A DNA stretch of 64,000 bases. It comes from Thiotrichales bacterium (GTDB lineage Bacteria; Pseudomonadota; Gammaproteobacteria; Beggiatoales; Beggiatoaceae). Shown here one piece after another: positions 51,803-61,691 of this stretch. Positions within the stretch are counted from its first letter, which is position 1. Each line of letters begins with the position of its first letter. The stretch covers positions 93,032 through 157,031 of the forward strand of contig JADGDE010000005.1 of assembly GCA_016745035.1 (NCBI GenBank), in the 5' to 3' direction. Under the pieces are notes generated by a model, which saw nothing but the letters and a program-made list of their open reading frames with translations, was not told the origin of the DNA and ran no database searches. The translations under genes were made by a program, and so were the position numbers.

Positions 51803-52339
51803 ATGGCCAGTTGGTTAAAAATCATACCCAAGTGATGGCGGGAAGCACCACAATATCGAGATGCTTTGCAGCAAGACTCAAGCGAAACAACGCCTTGCCC
51901 GAGTTTGTTTAGTTTGTTGCCCAAGTCATCAATATTCCATGAACCAAGCTATCAATTGCAATTGCATTGTGATGCTTGTCATTGTGCGGTGCATGAATCG
52001 AACAGTGGTCGCTATGCTTTGGTTAATTTAATCCCTGCTTTAAGGCTGGTAACGGCACTATTAGCGCCGTTGTTTAAATTTATGCATTTAGATGCTATTA
52101 CTAATTTTAATCTGGATAAATGGAGTTATAAAAACTGTCAGCAACGAGATGATAATATTCAAGCTTTAGCGCGAAGTCCTATGGTTGGTGATTATCAACA
52201 TGAAAAAATCCGTCAAGCACAACATAATACATTGAAAAGTTTATGTTATTTTTTAAAAAAACAGGATGACGAAGAAAGTTTTGGCGGTTTAGAGGCTAAA
52301 AATGGGCGCTGGCTATGTAAGGACTGTGCGGGGAAATAA
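51803..52339 (+). pseudogene. Zinc-ribbon-like protein with in-frame TGA (probable pseudogene)
   Basis: From ATG 51803 the frame reads MASWLKIIPK, then TGA at 51833-51835, then WREAPQYRDALQQDSSE and on to a 157-codon open part. The reading on both sides of the stop looks like one protein, so the gene is probably broken by a nonsense mutation. Translation could instead begin at a TTG (51866). Two cysteine pairs, CDACHC near the middle and CKDC at the end, suggest a zinc site. The family is not recognised. It lies beside the ABC-3C island and the repeat-rich zone. Confidence 0.5.
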
Positions 52340-52364
52340 TACCAATTTTAATATTAATAGCTCC

Positions 52365-52436
52365 GATTTTACGCGCCGCTGGAGCGACGCAATACGCATT
52401 CCCAAGCCAGAGCTTGGGAACGAGTTGGAGCGGTAA
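52365..52436 (+). repeat. 72-bp dispersed repeat with hairpin, copy 2
   Basis: It is nearly identical to 5266-5337 and carries the same stem CCCAAGC/GCTTGGG. As at 5.3 kb, a MITE-like element stands immediately downstream. Confidence 0.78.
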
Positions 52437-52471
52437 AATATAGGAAGAGCTGCACCATAGGGGTTTGCTAT

Positions 52472-52609
52472 TAACTGATGTTACGCAAAGGCTCCTTTTT
52501 CTGCCTTAAGGGCAGAAAAAACCGCCATTGCTGCACGGCTAAGCTTCACTAGGCAGGTGGAAAATCACACTATTGTGATAAAAACCAGCTTAGTGCGTAA
52601 CATCAGCTA
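52472..52609 (+). repeat. MITE-like element, full-length copy (plus orientation)
   Basis: The 138-bp copy has TAACTGATGTTACGCA at the left and GTGCGTAACATCAGCTA at the right. Inside are a hairpin (TTTTTCTGCC/GGGCAGAAAAA) and the shared ACCGCCATTGCTGCACGG and GGCAGGTGGAAAATCACAC blocks. Confidence 0.9.
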
Positions 52610-52613
52610 TTAA

Positions 52614-52729
52614 ATTAAGCCCCAAAGGGGCGATATTTATATAGCCTAGGTTTATGATAAAAAATAATTTAAGCCCTGAAAGGGCGATATTTTCCATCCT
52701 CGTTTTATGTCGCCCTTTCAGAGCCTTAA
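52614..52729. repeat. Cluster of three GCCC...GGGCGATATT hairpins
   Basis: AAGCCCCAAAGGGGCGATATT (52616-52636, given here only in outline), AAGCCCTGAAAGGGCGATAT at 52671, and an inverted GTCGCCCTTTCAGAGCC at 52710 are related small stem-loops. They look like a local REP-type cluster. They are only three units with unequal spacing, so not a CRISPR. Confidence 0.6.
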
Positions 52730-52866
52730 TAATAGTAAGCTGAAATTTGGGAACGCGTTGCGGTTATCGAGTCCGACATAGGCGAGAAAATTAAGCGGGA
52801 CTAAAGTCCCACCTCCTTCATTTTTGTGCCAGAGCATCAGCAATTTTGAAAACACTTAAATGACGA

Positions 52867-52895
52867 TTGTCTATTTTACCAAAATCAAGTAAAAT
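52867..52895 (+). promoter_or_regulatory. Promoter of the rpsP operon
   Basis: TTGTCT at 52867-52872, a 17-base spacer and TAAAAT at 52890-52895 form a good sigma-70-type promoter about 73 bases before the rpsP start codon. Confidence 0.7.
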
Positions 52896-52967
52896 GGATC
52901 GGTTTTCTAGCGCAAATTTGGCGCTAAATATAGAAATTCTCAATCCAATCCTATCAGGAGCATTTTA

Positions 52968-53249
52968 ATGGTAGCTATTCGTCTCGCACGCGGCGGTTCT
53001 AAAAAACGTCCTTTTTATCATATTGTTGTCACCGATTCTCGCAATCGTCGTGATGGTCGCTTTATCGAACGTTTAGGTTTCTTCAACCCGGTTGGCAATC
53101 CTGAAAAAACCGAAGTATTACGTTTAGATATTGATCGTGTTGATCACTGGATTTCTAAAGGCGCACAAGCCAGCGAAACCGTTGCTAAATTGATCAAAGA
53201 CGCGAAAAAACAAGCAGAAGCTGCGCCAGTTAGCGCTGAAGCGGCATAA
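52968..53249 (+). CDS. rpsP: 30S ribosomal protein S16
   Basis: The 93-residue ribosomal protein begins [41 protein letters not shown], given here only in outline: [19 protein letters not shown] is the diagnostic start. It assembles into the 30S subunit. CAGGAG stands nine bases before ATG 52968. It is the first gene of the classic rpsP-rimM-trmD-rplS operon, with a sigma-70-type promoter just upstream. Confidence 0.98.
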   Translation: MVAIRLARGGSKKRPFYHIVVTDSRNRRDGRFIERLGFFNPVGNPEKTEVLRLDIDRVDHWISKGAQASETVAKLIKDAKKQAEAAPVSAEAA

Positions 53250-53267
53250 GTAACACGGTTTTAGCGG

Positions 53268-53765
53268 GTGAGTGCCGATAAAGATTTTGTAAGCCTCGGT
53301 TACATCAATGGTGTATTTGGGGTCAAAGGCTGGGTAAAGGTGTTTTCCTATACCCGCCCTCGGGCTGGCATCTTGGATTATGATACTTGGTATCTTAATC
53401 GCGAGCCTGTCAAAGTCACGCATGGTCATCCGCAAGGTCAAGGTGTTGTTGCCAAATTCGAGCATATCAATGACCGCGATCAAGCGCGGCTGTTGACGCG
53501 GGTCGAGATTGAAGTTAAACGCGAGCAATTACCCAGCCTTACTCAAGATGATTATTATTGGTCAGACTTGGAAGGGCTTGAGGTGTTTAATTTAAGCGGT
53601 GAACGCTTGGGTCAGGTTAATTACTTAATGGAAACTGGCGCAAATGACGTGTTAGTGCTCAAAGGCGAGCAAGCTTGTTTGATTCCTTGGAAAATTCCAG
53701 AGATTGTTAAACAAGTTGATTTGCAACAAGGGCGCATAGATGTGGATTGGGAAGCAGATTTTTGA
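53268..53765 (+). CDS. rimM: 16S rRNA-processing protein RimM
   Basis: RimM is a 165-residue assembly factor of the 30S head. The N-terminal half has SLGYINGVFGVKGWVKVFSYT, the conserved RimM beta-barrel start, and the C-terminal PRC-barrel part has YYWSDLEGLEVFNLSGERLG, then TGANDVLVL and LIPWKIPEIV. The start is GTG 53268, with GTGs nearby out of frame. It lies 18 bases after rpsP and is followed by trmD. Length is slightly short but within the family range. Confidence 0.96.
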   Translation: MSADKDFVSLGYINGVFGVKGWVKVFSYTRPRAGILDYDTWYLNREPVKVTHGHPQGQGVVAKFEHINDRDQARLLTRVEIEVKREQLPSLTQDDYYWSDLEGLEVFNLSGERLGQVNYLMETGANDVLVLKGEQACLIPWKIPEIVKQVDLQQGRIDVDWEADF

Positions 53766-53787
53766 TACGGCTTGAGACTAAAAGCCG

Positions 53788-54582
53788 ATGATAAACGCTG
53801 CCCTTAAACAAATCGACGTTGTTAGTTTATTTCCAGAGATGTTTGCCGCTTTGCAGTCTGGCGGCATCAGTGCCAGAGCCATAGACGCGGGTTTACTCGA
53901 TTTAAAATGCTGGAATCCACGTGATTTTAGTACCGATAAACACAAGCGTGTCGATGACCGTCCTTACGGGGGCGGACCGGGTATGGTCATGCAGCCACAG
54001 GCTTTGCATGATTGTATTCAAGCGGCGCGTGCTGAGTCAGACTTAGATGCCGAACTGGTGTATTTATCACCACAAGGTCAGCGTCTGGATCAAGCTGGGG
54101 TAAAGCAGCTATTAGCCAAACCCCGATTGATTTTGCTTTGTGGTCGCTATGAAGGCGTGGATGAGCGCTTTATTGAGCAGCAAGTCGATAGTGAATATTC
54201 TATCGGCGATTATGTCTTAAGTGGTGGTGAGTTACCGGCGATGGTGCTGATTGATGCGCTAATTCGTTGGCTACCAAACGCATTAGGCGATAGCCAATCA
54301 GCCCCACAAGACTCATTTGCAGCAGATGGCTTAGGACTTTTAGATTGTCCACAATATACAAGACCACCTGAATATCAGGGCTTAGGTGTTCCTAAGGTGT
54401 TGTTAAGTGGCGATCATGCAAAAATTGCACAGTGGCGCTTAAAGCAAAGCTTGCTCCGTACTTGGCAAAGACGACCGGATTTATTGGCAAAACGCCCATT
54501 GACCGACATAGAACAGCAGTTGTTATTGGAAATTATCGAAGACCAATGGCAACAGGCATACAAACAACAAGAGGATAAGTAG
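53788..54582 (+). CDS. trmD: tRNA (guanine37-N1)-methyltransferase TrmD
   Basis: TrmD is a SPOUT-class enzyme that methylates G37 of tRNAs to prevent frameshifting. The 264-residue protein has [34 protein letters not shown], the knot residues [16 protein letters not shown] and [21 protein letters not shown], and the C-terminal [20 protein letters not shown] 53788 lies 22 bases after rimM. The stop codon abuts the rplS start codon, so the last two genes are coupled. Confidence 0.97.
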   Translation: MINAALKQIDVVSLFPEMFAALQSGGISARAIDAGLLDLKCWNPRDFSTDKHKRVDDRPYGGGPGMVMQPQALHDCIQAARAESDLDAELVYLSPQGQRLDQAGVKQLLAKPRLILLCGRYEGVDERFIEQQVDSEYSIGDYVLSGGELPAMVLIDALIRWLPNALGDSQSAPQDSFAADGLGLLDCPQYTRPPEYQGLGVPKVLLSGDHAKIAQWRLKQSLLRTWQRRPDLLAKRPLTDIEQQLLLEIIEDQWQQAYKQQEDK

Positions 54583-54942
54583 ATGAACATTATTGAAACC
54601 TTAGAACAAGAACAAATGGCAGGGCGTGAAATCCCTGATTTTCGTGCAGGCGACACCGTGGTTGTCCAAGTACGCGTAAAAGAAGGCAACCGCGAGCGCT
54701 TACAGGCGTTTGAAGGTTTGGTTATCGCTAAACGTAACCGTGGTTTAAATTCTGCGTTTACCGTGCGTAAAATTTCTAATGGTGAAGGCGTGGAACGTGT
54801 GTTCCAAAGCTACAGCCCTTTAATCGCTTCTATCGATGTGAAACGTCGTGGTGATGTACATCAATCTAAATTGTACTACATGCGTGATCGTCGTGGTAAA
54901 GCGGCTCGTATTAAAGAAAAAATTGTCCGTAAAGCTAGCTAA
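54583..54942 (+). CDS. rplS: 50S ribosomal protein L19
   Basis: The 119-residue ribosomal protein at the 30S-50S interface has [35 protein letters not shown], and the C-terminal [18 protein letters not shown], all diagnostic of L19. ATG 54583 follows the trmD stop directly. It is the last gene of the operon and is followed by a clear terminator. Confidence 0.98.
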   Translation: MNIIETLEQEQMAGREIPDFRAGDTVVVQVRVKEGNRERLQAFEGLVIAKRNRGLNSAFTVRKISNGEGVERVFQSYSPLIASIDVKRRGDVHQSKLYYMRDRRGKAARIKEKIVRKAS

Positions 54943-54964
54943 ACCGCTTCGCTTTATCGCAAAG

Positions 54965-55000
54965 AAAAAGGTAATATGCAGGCGCATATTGCCTTTTTTT
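54965..55000 (+). terminator. Rho-independent terminator of the rpsP operon
   Basis: AAAAAGGTAATATGC and GCATATTGCC form a long stem around AGGC, followed by TTTTTTT. It sits 23 bases after the rplS stop codon. Confidence 0.88.
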
Positions 55001-55158
55001 GTTTGGGGCTTGCTTGATTTTTGTGGCTAATGTAGCCATCAACAAGCCTTGCAGTTTTAAAAATAGGCTATTGTTGTTACACCAAGGTTCAGATAAACGA
55101 GCTAATCTGCCTGATCATTGCAGCGTGTAACATGAACTAACTAACCGAGTCGGAACGA

Positions 55159-55902
55159 ATGAAACAGTTAAAACTATGGACTTTTGCTTTAGCACTGGTG
55201 TGCTCACCTCTTTATGCGGCAGATAAAGCCGATAACAGTGAACAAGTGCGCGCTGCCCTTGCTGAACTGATCGGTCCACAAGTGGCTAAAGATGCCAAAA
55301 TCTCTCCTGCGCCTATTCCTGGTCTTTATGAAGCGATTATCTCTGGTTATATTTTCTATGTTTCTGAAGATGGTAAATTCATCATCCGTGATGGTGATAT
55401 TTTAGATTTAAGCCAAGATGCGAAAAACATCACCGAAGAGCGCCGCAATGGTATTCGTCTCGATGCGCTGAAAAGTTTGAATGAAAAAGACAGCGTCAAT
55501 TTCAAACCTGAAGGCGAAAGCAAATATGTGGTTTATGCTTTCACCGATGTTGATTGCCCTTATTGCTCCAAATTACACAACGAAGTCCCAGCGATGAATA
55601 AAGCCGGTATCGAAATCCGTTATTTAGCTTTCCCTCGCGCGGGCATGGGTTCTAAAACTTATAAAACCATGCAATCAGTTTGGTGTGCTAAAGACCCACA
55701 AGCGGCAATGACGCAAGCGAAAAACCGCGAGCCTGTCAAAGAAGCGGTGTGCGATAACCCAATCGAGGCGCAATACAAACTCGGAATGCAAATCGGTGTC
55801 ACCGGCACGCCTGCGATGATCTTACCTAATGGTAAACTTTTACCTGGTTATGCTCCTGCTGATCGTTTATTGCAATACTTGCAACAGCTCGATAAAAAAT
55901 AA
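55159..55902 (+). CDS. dsbC: Thiol:disulfide interchange protein DsbC
   Basis: The 247-residue periplasmic disulfide isomerase has a signal peptide (KLWTFALALVCSPLYA-AD), an N-terminal dimerisation domain (VSEDGKFIIRDGDILDLSQ) and a thioredoxin-fold domain with the CPYC active site at Cys133 and Cys136 (FTDVDCPYCSKLH). GTPAMILPNGKLLPGY contains the cis-proline loop. A second cysteine pair (VWCAKD and AVCDNP) is typical of DsbC. ATG 55159. It ends two bases before the DUF2797 gene and may be co-transcribed with it. Confidence 0.94.
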   Translation: MKQLKLWTFALALVCSPLYAADKADNSEQVRAALAELIGPQVAKDAKISPAPIPGLYEAIISGYIFYVSEDGKFIIRDGDILDLSQDAKNITEERRNGIRLDALKSLNEKDSVNFKPEGESKYVVYAFTDVDCPYCSKLHNEVPAMNKAGIEIRYLAFPRAGMGSKTYKTMQSVWCAKDPQAAMTQAKNREPVKEAVCDNPIEAQYKLGMQIGVTGTPAMILPNGKLLPGYAPADRLLQYLQQLDKK

Positions 55903-55904
55903 TC

Positions 55905-56729
55905 ATGCAAATCAGCGGCAATATTCGTAAATTACAAGGGCAGCGGCAGGATGACAATGCCGTCCGCTATGCCCTGCCGATTGGCGATGCGCTGCTGGAC
56001 CTCAGCCCCTTTATTGGCAAACGCCTGAAACTGAGCCACAGCGGCAAGATAAATTGTGTGCATTGTGGGCGGGCAACCAAAAAAAGTTATCAGCAAGGGC
56101 ATTGTTTTCCTTGTATGAAACGCTTGGCCAGTTGCGACTTATGTATCGTTAAACCCGAATTGTGCCACTATGCTAAAGGCACTTGCCGCGAGCCAGAATG
56201 GGGCGAGGCGCATTGCCTGCAAGACCATATTGTTTATTTGGCGAATACCTCAGGGCTTAAAGTCGGTATTACCCGCGCCCCTAATATTCCTAGCCGCTGG
56301 ATAGACCAAGGCGCAAGCGCCGCTTTGCCGATATTTCAAGTCGCCACCCGTTTGCAATCGGGTGAATTAGAAACCTTGTTTGCACAAAAACTCGCCGATA
56401 AAAGCAACTGGCGGGCGCTACTCAAAGGCAAACCCGAAGCGGTGGATTTAATCGCTGCCCGCGATGACTTATTTATCGAATTTGCCAGCGAGATTGCAGC
56501 GCTACAACAGAAAAATCCCGAACAACTACAGCCTTTATATGAGGCACAGCCTTGGGCGCTAGACTACCCAGTTTTAGCGTATCCGAGTACAATACGCAGT
56601 TTAAATTTAGACAAAACGCCTGTGATAGACGCACAGCTCCAAGGCATTAAGGGGCAATACCTCATATTTGATCAAGGCGTAATGAATCTCCGCAAATACA
56701 GCGGTTATGAACTCACTATTGAGGATTAA
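55905..56729 (+). CDS. DUF2797 zinc-ribbon protein
   Basis: The 274-residue cytosolic protein has an N-terminal cysteine-rich region: INCVHCGRATKKSYQQGHCFPCMKRLASC in outline, then CDLC and CHYAKGTC, enough ligands for two zinc ions. The following HIVYLANTSGLKVGITR has the pattern of a GIY-YIG-like core, as in DUF2797 proteins; the catalytic role is not established. ATG 55905 starts two bases after dsbC, and the gene ends six bases before gcvT. Confidence 0.85.
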   Translation: MQISGNIRKLQGQRQDDNAVRYALPIGDALLDLSPFIGKRLKLSHSGKINCVHCGRATKKSYQQGHCFPCMKRLASCDLCIVKPELCHYAKGTCREPEWGEAHCLQDHIVYLANTSGLKVGITRAPNIPSRWIDQGASAALPIFQVATRLQSGELETLFAQKLADKSNWRALLKGKPEAVDLIAARDDLFIEFASEIAALQQKNPEQLQPLYEAQPWALDYPVLAYPSTIRSLNLDKTPVIDAQLQGIKGQYLIFDQGVMNLRKYSGYELTIED

Positions 56730-56735
56730 ATATAT

Positions 56736-57821
56736 ATGGGCAAACGTACCCCTTTATATGAGCAACACCTAACATCCAATGCCAAAATTGTCGATTTTGG
56801 CGGCTGGGATATGCCTCTGCACTACGGCTCGCAACTCAACGAGCATCATCAAGTCCGTCAAGATGCGGGTGTGTTTGATGTCTCGCACATGACCGTGGTC
56901 GATCTCACTGGCGATAAAGCCCAAGACTTTTTGCGTTATTTGGTCGCTAACGATGTCGCCAAACTCGAAACCAGCGGCAAAGCGTTGTATACCTGTATGC
57001 TGAATGAAAACGGCGGCGTGATTGATGATTTGATCATCTATTTTCAAACCACTAGCCAATACCGCCTAGTCGTTAATGCAGCAACCCGCGATAAAGATAT
57101 TCCTTGGATTACCAAGCAAGCCGAGGCCTTTGGTGTGGCTGTCACCGAGCGCCCAGAACTCGCCATGTTAGCGATTCAAGGCCCGAACGCACTCGAAAAA
57201 GCCCTGCCTTTATTGGATGCGGAACTAGCCGCCCAAGTCAAAGACCTCAAACCCTTTAATGCTGCTTGGAAAGGCGACTGGTTTATCGGTCGCACCGGCT
57301 ATACTGGTGAAGACGGCATCGAAGTAATTTTACCCCCAGAATCTGCGCCTGAACTTTGGGAAGGCTTGCTTGCCAACGGCGTTGAACCCATTGGGCTCGG
57401 TGCGCGCGATACTTTACGCCTAGAAGCGGGCATGTGTCTCTATGGCACGGATATGAACGACGAAACCACGCCTTTAGTCACGGCTTTAGGTTGGACAGTT
57501 GCCATGCAAGACGAGCGCGATTTTATCGGTCGTAAGGCCTTAGAAGCACAAAAAGCCGCTGGCGTACCACAAGTCTTCAAAGGCTTGGTACTCGAAGGCA
57601 AAGGCGTACTGCGTGGCCATCAAGTGGTGAAAGTTGATGGCTTGCCTGATGGTGAAATCACCAGCGGCACGTTCTCACCGACTTTGAAAAATAGCATCGC
57701 CTTAGCGCGTTTGCCTGCGGGTGTCGGTGATACCGTACAGGTCGAAATTCGTAAAAAACTAATTCCAGCCAAAGTGATCAAACCGATGTTTGTTCGTAAT
57801 GGCAAATCTTTAATCGATTAA
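56736..57821 (+). CDS. gcvT: Glycine cleavage system T protein (aminomethyltransferase)
   Basis: GcvT transfers the methylene group of glycine from the lipoyl arm of GcvH to tetrahydrofolate. The 361-residue protein has [34 protein letters not shown] in outline, [15 protein letters not shown] with the catalytic-site aspartate region, [16 protein letters not shown], and [21 protein letters not shown] 56736 follows the DUF2797 stop by six bases, which leaves no space for a glycine riboswitch. It is first of the gcvT-gcvH-gcvPA run. Confidence 0.97.
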   Translation: MGKRTPLYEQHLTSNAKIVDFGGWDMPLHYGSQLNEHHQVRQDAGVFDVSHMTVVDLTGDKAQDFLRYLVANDVAKLETSGKALYTCMLNENGGVIDDLIIYFQTTSQYRLVVNAATRDKDIPWITKQAEAFGVAVTERPELAMLAIQGPNALEKALPLLDAELAAQVKDLKPFNAAWKGDWFIGRTGYTGEDGIEVILPPESAPELWEGLLANGVEPIGLGARDTLRLEAGMCLYGTDMNDETTPLVTALGWTVAMQDERDFIGRKALEAQKAAGVPQVFKGLVLEGKGVLRGHQVVKVDGLPDGEITSGTFSPTLKNSIALARLPAGVGDTVQVEIRKKLIPAKVIKPMFVRNGKSLID

Positions 57822-57845
57822 TTCTAACGTCGAGGATACAAAACA

Positions 57846-58229
57846 ATGAGCCAAGTTAAATATACCAGCAGCCACGAATGGATACGCCTTGAAGAAGATG
57901 GTAGCGTTACTGTCGGCATCACCGACCACGCGCAAGAACTTTTAGGCGATATGGTTTATGTCGATCTGCCAGAGGTTGACGACGAAGTCGAAGCCGAAGG
58001 CGATTGTGCCGTGGTTGAGTCCGTCAAAGCTGCCTCTGATGTCTATTCACCTTTAGATGGCACGATTACCGAAATCAATGAAGCCTTGGAAGATGCGCCC
58101 GAATTAACCAACAGCAGCCCTATGGCAGACGGTTGGTTATTCAAAATGACTTTAGCCAATGCGGCTGACTTTGATGAACTCTTAGATGAAGCGGCTTATA
58201 AAGCTGTGGTTGAAGCCGAGGATCATTAA
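57846..58229 (+). CDS. gcvH: Glycine cleavage system H protein
   Basis: The 127-residue lipoyl carrier protein has the lipoylation site Lys61 in [15 protein letters not shown], and the family start [15 protein letters not shown]. It shuttles intermediates between GcvP, GcvT and the dehydrogenase. ATG 57846 is preceded by a GAGGATAC site. It lies 24 bases after gcvT and is followed by a hairpin, then gcvPA. Confidence 0.98.
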   Translation: MSQVKYTSSHEWIRLEEDGSVTVGITDHAQELLGDMVYVDLPEVDDEVEAEGDCAVVESVKAASDVYSPLDGTITEINEALEDAPELTNSSPMADGWLFKMTLANAADFDELLDEAAYKAVVEAEDH

Positions 58230-58240
58230 CCCCATAGTAA

Positions 58241-58260
58241 AGCCGTAGCACGCTACGGCT
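58241..58260. terminator. Hairpin between gcvH and gcvPA
   Basis: AGCCGTAGC-AC-GCTACGGCT is a perfect 9-bp stem. It matches the hairpin at 18838-18856. T runs are found only further on (near 58305), so it may attenuate transcription of, or stabilise mRNA next to, gcvPA. Confidence 0.5.
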
Positions 58261-58328
58261 TGCTTACTGTAGCGGTGCTATAAGCGTAGCCGAGCTACGT
58301 TTCTACGGTTTTTTTGACGGAACGCCTC

Positions 58329-59738
58329 ATGCCTTTTATACCTCATACCGAACAAGACATTAAAGCCATGCTGGCACGCATTGGTGCCGACAGCATAGAA
58401 GATTTATTCGACGAAATTCCTGAAGAATTGCGTTGTGATGAACTAGAACAAATTCCAGAACGCCTCTCCGAAATGGAAGTCGGGCGCATTATGAAGCAGC
58501 GCGCAGCACAAGATGCGGGCGCAACTTGCTTTATCGGTGCAGGTGCGTATCAGCATCACATCCCCGCTGCCGTGTGGGAAATCACCACCCGTGGCGAATA
58601 TTACACCGCCTATACCCCTTACCAAGCCGAAGCCAGCCAAGGCACATTACAGCTTTTGTACGAATATCAAACCATGATGGCGAACCTAACAGCGATGGAA
58701 GCCTCCAATGCCTCACTTTATGATGGTGCAAGCGGTTTGGCTGAGTCGGTATTGATGGCAGTGCGTGGCAATAAAAAAGCCAAAAGTCGGCGGATTTTGA
58801 TGCCTAAGAGCGTGCATCCGAACTACCGTAAAGTGGTTCATAATATCGTCAATAACCAAAATATCGAATTGGTTGAAGTCGATTATCAACTCGAGCGCGG
58901 CAGCACCTTAATTCCGGCCTTTGATGCCGCCAAAGGTGATGACAATATCGCTGCGGTGGTAATTCCACAACCGACTTTCTTCGGCACGCTCGAAGATGTC
59001 AACGCCATTACCGACTGGGCGCACAAACACAAAGCCTTGGTGATTGCCGTGGTTAATCCAATGGCGCTAGCGATTTTAACTCCACCGGGTGAATGGGGCG
59101 AAAAAGGCGCAGACATTGTCTGTGGTGAAGGACAGCCGATGGGGATTCCCTTGTCCTCTGGCGGGCCTTATTTTGGCTTTATGTGTACCACCAAAGCGCT
59201 GATTCGACAAATGCCTGGACGCATCATCGGGCGCACCGTTGATATGGATGGCAAAGAAGGCTTTGCCCTCACCCTGCAAGCGCGGGAACAACACATTCGT
59301 CGCTCGAAAGCGACTTCAAACATCTGCACCAACCAAGGCTTGATGGTCACTGCGGCAACCATTTATATGAGCATCATGGGCGCTGAAGGCTTAGAGCGCA
59401 CCGCGCTGGCTTCACACCATAACCTCAAGCATTTGGTGCGCAAACTCAAAGCCGCCACGGGCATCACCGAAGTCTTTGACGGACAACCCGGCTTCCATGA
59501 ATGTGTATTGCGCTTACCTAAAAACAGCGATGCCCAATCGGTTTTACGCTCCTTAGCTGCACACAATATCCTCGGCGGTTTTGACTTAAGCCAAGACTAT
59601 CCAGAACTGGGTAATGCCATTTTAGTGTGCAGCACCGAGGTGCATACCGAAGAGGACATGGACAAATATGCCGAGCATTTGCAACGCATTTTAGGCTTGT
59701 CGCACGAATGCCCTGTGCGCCCTAAATTTGCCAACTAA
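58329..59738 (+). CDS. gcvPA: Glycine dehydrogenase (decarboxylating) subunit 1
   Basis: This is the 469-residue N-terminal half of a split P-protein, which decarboxylates glycine. It has [71 protein letters not shown] in outline, and [20 protein letters not shown]. The PLP lysine is carried by subunit 2 (GcvPB), so this protein needs that partner, which is not in the window. ATG 58329 with GGA upstream is used; a TTG five codons earlier opens the longer frame. It follows gcvH after about 100 bases. Confidence 0.96.
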   Translation: MPFIPHTEQDIKAMLARIGADSIEDLFDEIPEELRCDELEQIPERLSEMEVGRIMKQRAAQDAGATCFIGAGAYQHHIPAAVWEITTRGEYYTAYTPYQAEASQGTLQLLYEYQTMMANLTAMEASNASLYDGASGLAESVLMAVRGNKKAKSRRILMPKSVHPNYRKVVHNIVNNQNIELVEVDYQLERGSTLIPAFDAAKGDDNIAAVVIPQPTFFGTLEDVNAITDWAHKHKALVIAVVNPMALAILTPPGEWGEKGADIVCGEGQPMGIPLSSGGPYFGFMCTTKALIRQMPGRIIGRTVDMDGKEGFALTLQAREQHIRRSKATSNICTNQGLMVTAATIYMSIMGAEGLERTALASHHNLKHLVRKLKAATGITEVFDGQPGFHECVLRLPKNSDAQSVLRSLAAHNILGGFDLSQDYPELGNAILVCSTEVHTEEDMDKYAEHLQRILGLSHECPVRPKFAN

Positions 59739-59778
59739 ACACGGGGTCATGCTTTAGCCTCGCGCTAAAGTATGTGTG

Positions 59779-60312
59779 ATGATGTCAAAAAATTACTATG
59801 AGTTACTGGGACTAGAACCGGACGCATCTGAAGATGAGATTGTTGAAGCAGGCAAACGTCAACAGCAAGACTTACAACAAGCCTTGAGTACCTTGACCGA
59901 CGCAGATAAACGCACCGCTTACGATCAAAACCTCATTCCCATGACTCCCGACACCCCAGAGCCGTTACCCGAACAAGCGCAAGACCTAAGCCATGAGGAT
60001 GTGGATTTGGAAGAGACAAAACAACCACCAGAATTGCTACGCAAAATCCGCTTTTTAGCCGTGGCTGAAGGCATTTCCCTGTTGGTTTTGCTCGGCATTG
60101 CCATGCCGCTAAAATACTATGCGGGCATTTCGATGGCCGTGTTTGTTGTCGGCTCAATACATGGGATTTTATTCGTCCTCTATCTGGTTTACCTTTTGTT
60201 TGGCAAATTTGCCCTGCCTTTACCTTTAGGCTTTACCCTGCTAGGGATTCTCGCCTCTATTATTCCCTTTGCGCCCTTCTTTGTAGATAAAAAATTGCAA
60301 CAATATGCCTAA
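59779..60312 (+). CDS. Degenerate J-domain fused to a DUF3817 membrane domain
   Basis: The roughly 177-residue protein begins NYYELLGLEPDASEDEIVEAGKRQQ...DADKRTAYDQNL, clearly DnaJ-like, but the HPD tripeptide between helices II and III is absent, so it probably cannot stimulate an Hsp70 ATPase. An acidic linker (about 55-90) leads to three helices (FLAVAEGISLLVLLGIAMPLKYYAG, SIHGILFVLYLVYLLFG, FTLLGILASIIPFAPFF) typical of DUF3817. Three start codons in tandem (59776 GTG, 59779 ATG, 59782 ATG) are possible. It sits between gcvPA and sdaA where gcvPB might be expected. The function is unknown. Confidence 0.82.
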   Translation: MMSKNYYELLGLEPDASEDEIVEAGKRQQQDLQQALSTLTDADKRTAYDQNLIPMTPDTPEPLPEQAQDLSHEDVDLEETKQPPELLRKIRFLAVAEGISLLVLLGIAMPLKYYAGISMAVFVVGSIHGILFVLYLVYLLFGKFALPLPLGFTLLGILASIIPFAPFFVDKKLQQYA

Positions 60313-60323
60313 GGAGTTCCCTT

Positions 60324-61688
60324 ATGTTTATCAGTGTGTTGGATGTCTTTAAAATTGGTATTGGTCCGTCGAGTTCCCATACAATGGGACCGATGTTGGC
60401 AGCGCATGATTTTTTGGCGCAAATAAAAACGCAGGTGGAAGCCAGCCAAGAAAAGCTGCGTTTATGCTGCCGCCTAAAAGGCTCGCTGGCGCTCACAGGC
60501 GAAGGACACGGCAGCGACAAAGCCGTGGCGCTGGGTTTACATGGCTATTTACCGCTGGACTTAAGCGGCAAAGATGTCGATAGCATTGTCAGCAATTTAT
60601 GGCAACAAAGCGAGCGGCAACTCTACGGCAAAAGCGTCGATTTTAGCCCCGCCACAGATATTTGTTTAGATAAAACAGAGACTCTGCCAGCCCACCCCAA
60701 TGGCATGGTATTTCAACTCTGGCAAAGTGATACTTGTCTTGTAGAAGAAGTGTATTTTTCCATCGGTGGTGGTTTTTTAAGTCGCCCAGATGAACTCGAA
60801 GCACTGGTTGCACCGATGCAAATGCAGCCGGCGACCACCTGCCCGCACCCGTTTGACTCCGCTGCCAATATGCTAGAAATGTCACAAGCCAAGCAGCTTA
60901 GCATTGCCGAACTCAAACGCGATAATGAACAAGTGTATCGCACTGATGCCGAACTCAGTCAAGGCTTGGATGCGATTTGGCAAGCGATGCAAACCTGTGT
61001 CGAACAAGGTCTGAGTGCCGAGGGTATTTTACCCGGAGGCTTAGAGGTCAAACGCCGGGCAAAACACTTATACCAGCGCCTGAACCAACAATCAGTAAGC
61101 AATCTTAACGACTTGCTCTGTGCTTATGCGATGGCGGTCAACGAAGAAAATGCCGCTGGACACATGGTGGTGACTGCACCAACCAATGGCGCAGCGGGGG
61201 TGATTCCAGCGCTATTATATTATCTGGTCAAACACGAAAATATTAACACCGCGCAAATCCACGATTTTCTCCTCACCGCTGCCGCCATCGGTGGGATTAT
61301 TAAACACCGCAGCTCAATTTCTGGTGCGGAGGTTGGTTGCCAAGGCGAAGTTGGCTCGGCGGCGGCGATGGGTGCGGCAGGTTTGTGCGCCGTCCAAGGT
61401 GGCACAACCGAACAAATCGAAAATGCCGCTGAAATCGCCCTTGAACACCATTTGGGCATGACCTGCGATCCGGTCAAAGGGCTGGTGCAAGTGCCCTGCA
61501 TCGAGCGCAATGGCTTTGGTGCGATTAAAGCCTACACAGCCGCCTCTCTTGCCCTACACGGCAGCGGCGTACACTTAATGCCCTTGGATGCCTGCATTGC
61601 TGCCATGCGTCAAACAGGGCTAGAGATGTCAGAAAAATACAAAGAAACCGCTTTAGGGGGCTTGGCAGTTAGTTTTACAGAGTGTTAA
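60324..61688 (+). CDS. sdaA: L-serine ammonia-lyase (iron-sulfur type)
   Basis: The 454-residue single-chain L-serine dehydratase converts serine to pyruvate and ammonia with a 4Fe-4S cluster. It has the substrate-binding motif [13 protein letters not shown] at the start, then [18 protein letters not shown], and the cluster cysteines in [23 protein letters not shown] and [18 protein letters not shown] in outline. ATG 60324 follows AAGGAG. Placement after the glycine cleavage genes suggests a glycine/serine catabolic unit producing one-carbon units and pyruvate. Confidence 0.97.
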   Translation: MFISVLDVFKIGIGPSSSHTMGPMLAAHDFLAQIKTQVEASQEKLRLCCRLKGSLALTGEGHGSDKAVALGLHGYLPLDLSGKDVDSIVSNLWQQSERQLYGKSVDFSPATDICLDKTETLPAHPNGMVFQLWQSDTCLVEEVYFSIGGGFLSRPDELEALVAPMQMQPATTCPHPFDSAANMLEMSQAKQLSIAELKRDNEQVYRTDAELSQGLDAIWQAMQTCVEQGLSAEGILPGGLEVKRRAKHLYQRLNQQSVSNLNDLLCAYAMAVNEENAAGHMVVTAPTNGAAGVIPALLYYLVKHENINTAQIHDFLLTAAAIGGIIKHRSSISGAEVGCQGEVGSAAAMGAAGLCAVQGGTTEQIENAAEIALEHHLGMTCDPVKGLVQVPCIERNGFGAIKAYTAASLALHGSGVHLMPLDACIAAMRQTGLEMSEKYKETALGGLAVSFTEC

Positions 61689-61691
61689 AGA

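Noticed and set aside
51833..51835. TGA as a selenocysteine codon
   Set aside because: No selenoprotein family match and no clear SECIS-like hairpin directly after the codon; a nonsense mutation is simpler.
52614..52729. Repeated GGGCGATATT units resembling a CRISPR array
   Set aside because: Only three units, unequal spacing, mixed orientation, and the repeats are hairpins with the same loop; no cas genes nearby.
56730..56735. Glycine riboswitch in front of gcvT
   Set aside because: Only six bases separate gcvT from the upstream gene, and no conserved aptamer pattern is visible further upstream.
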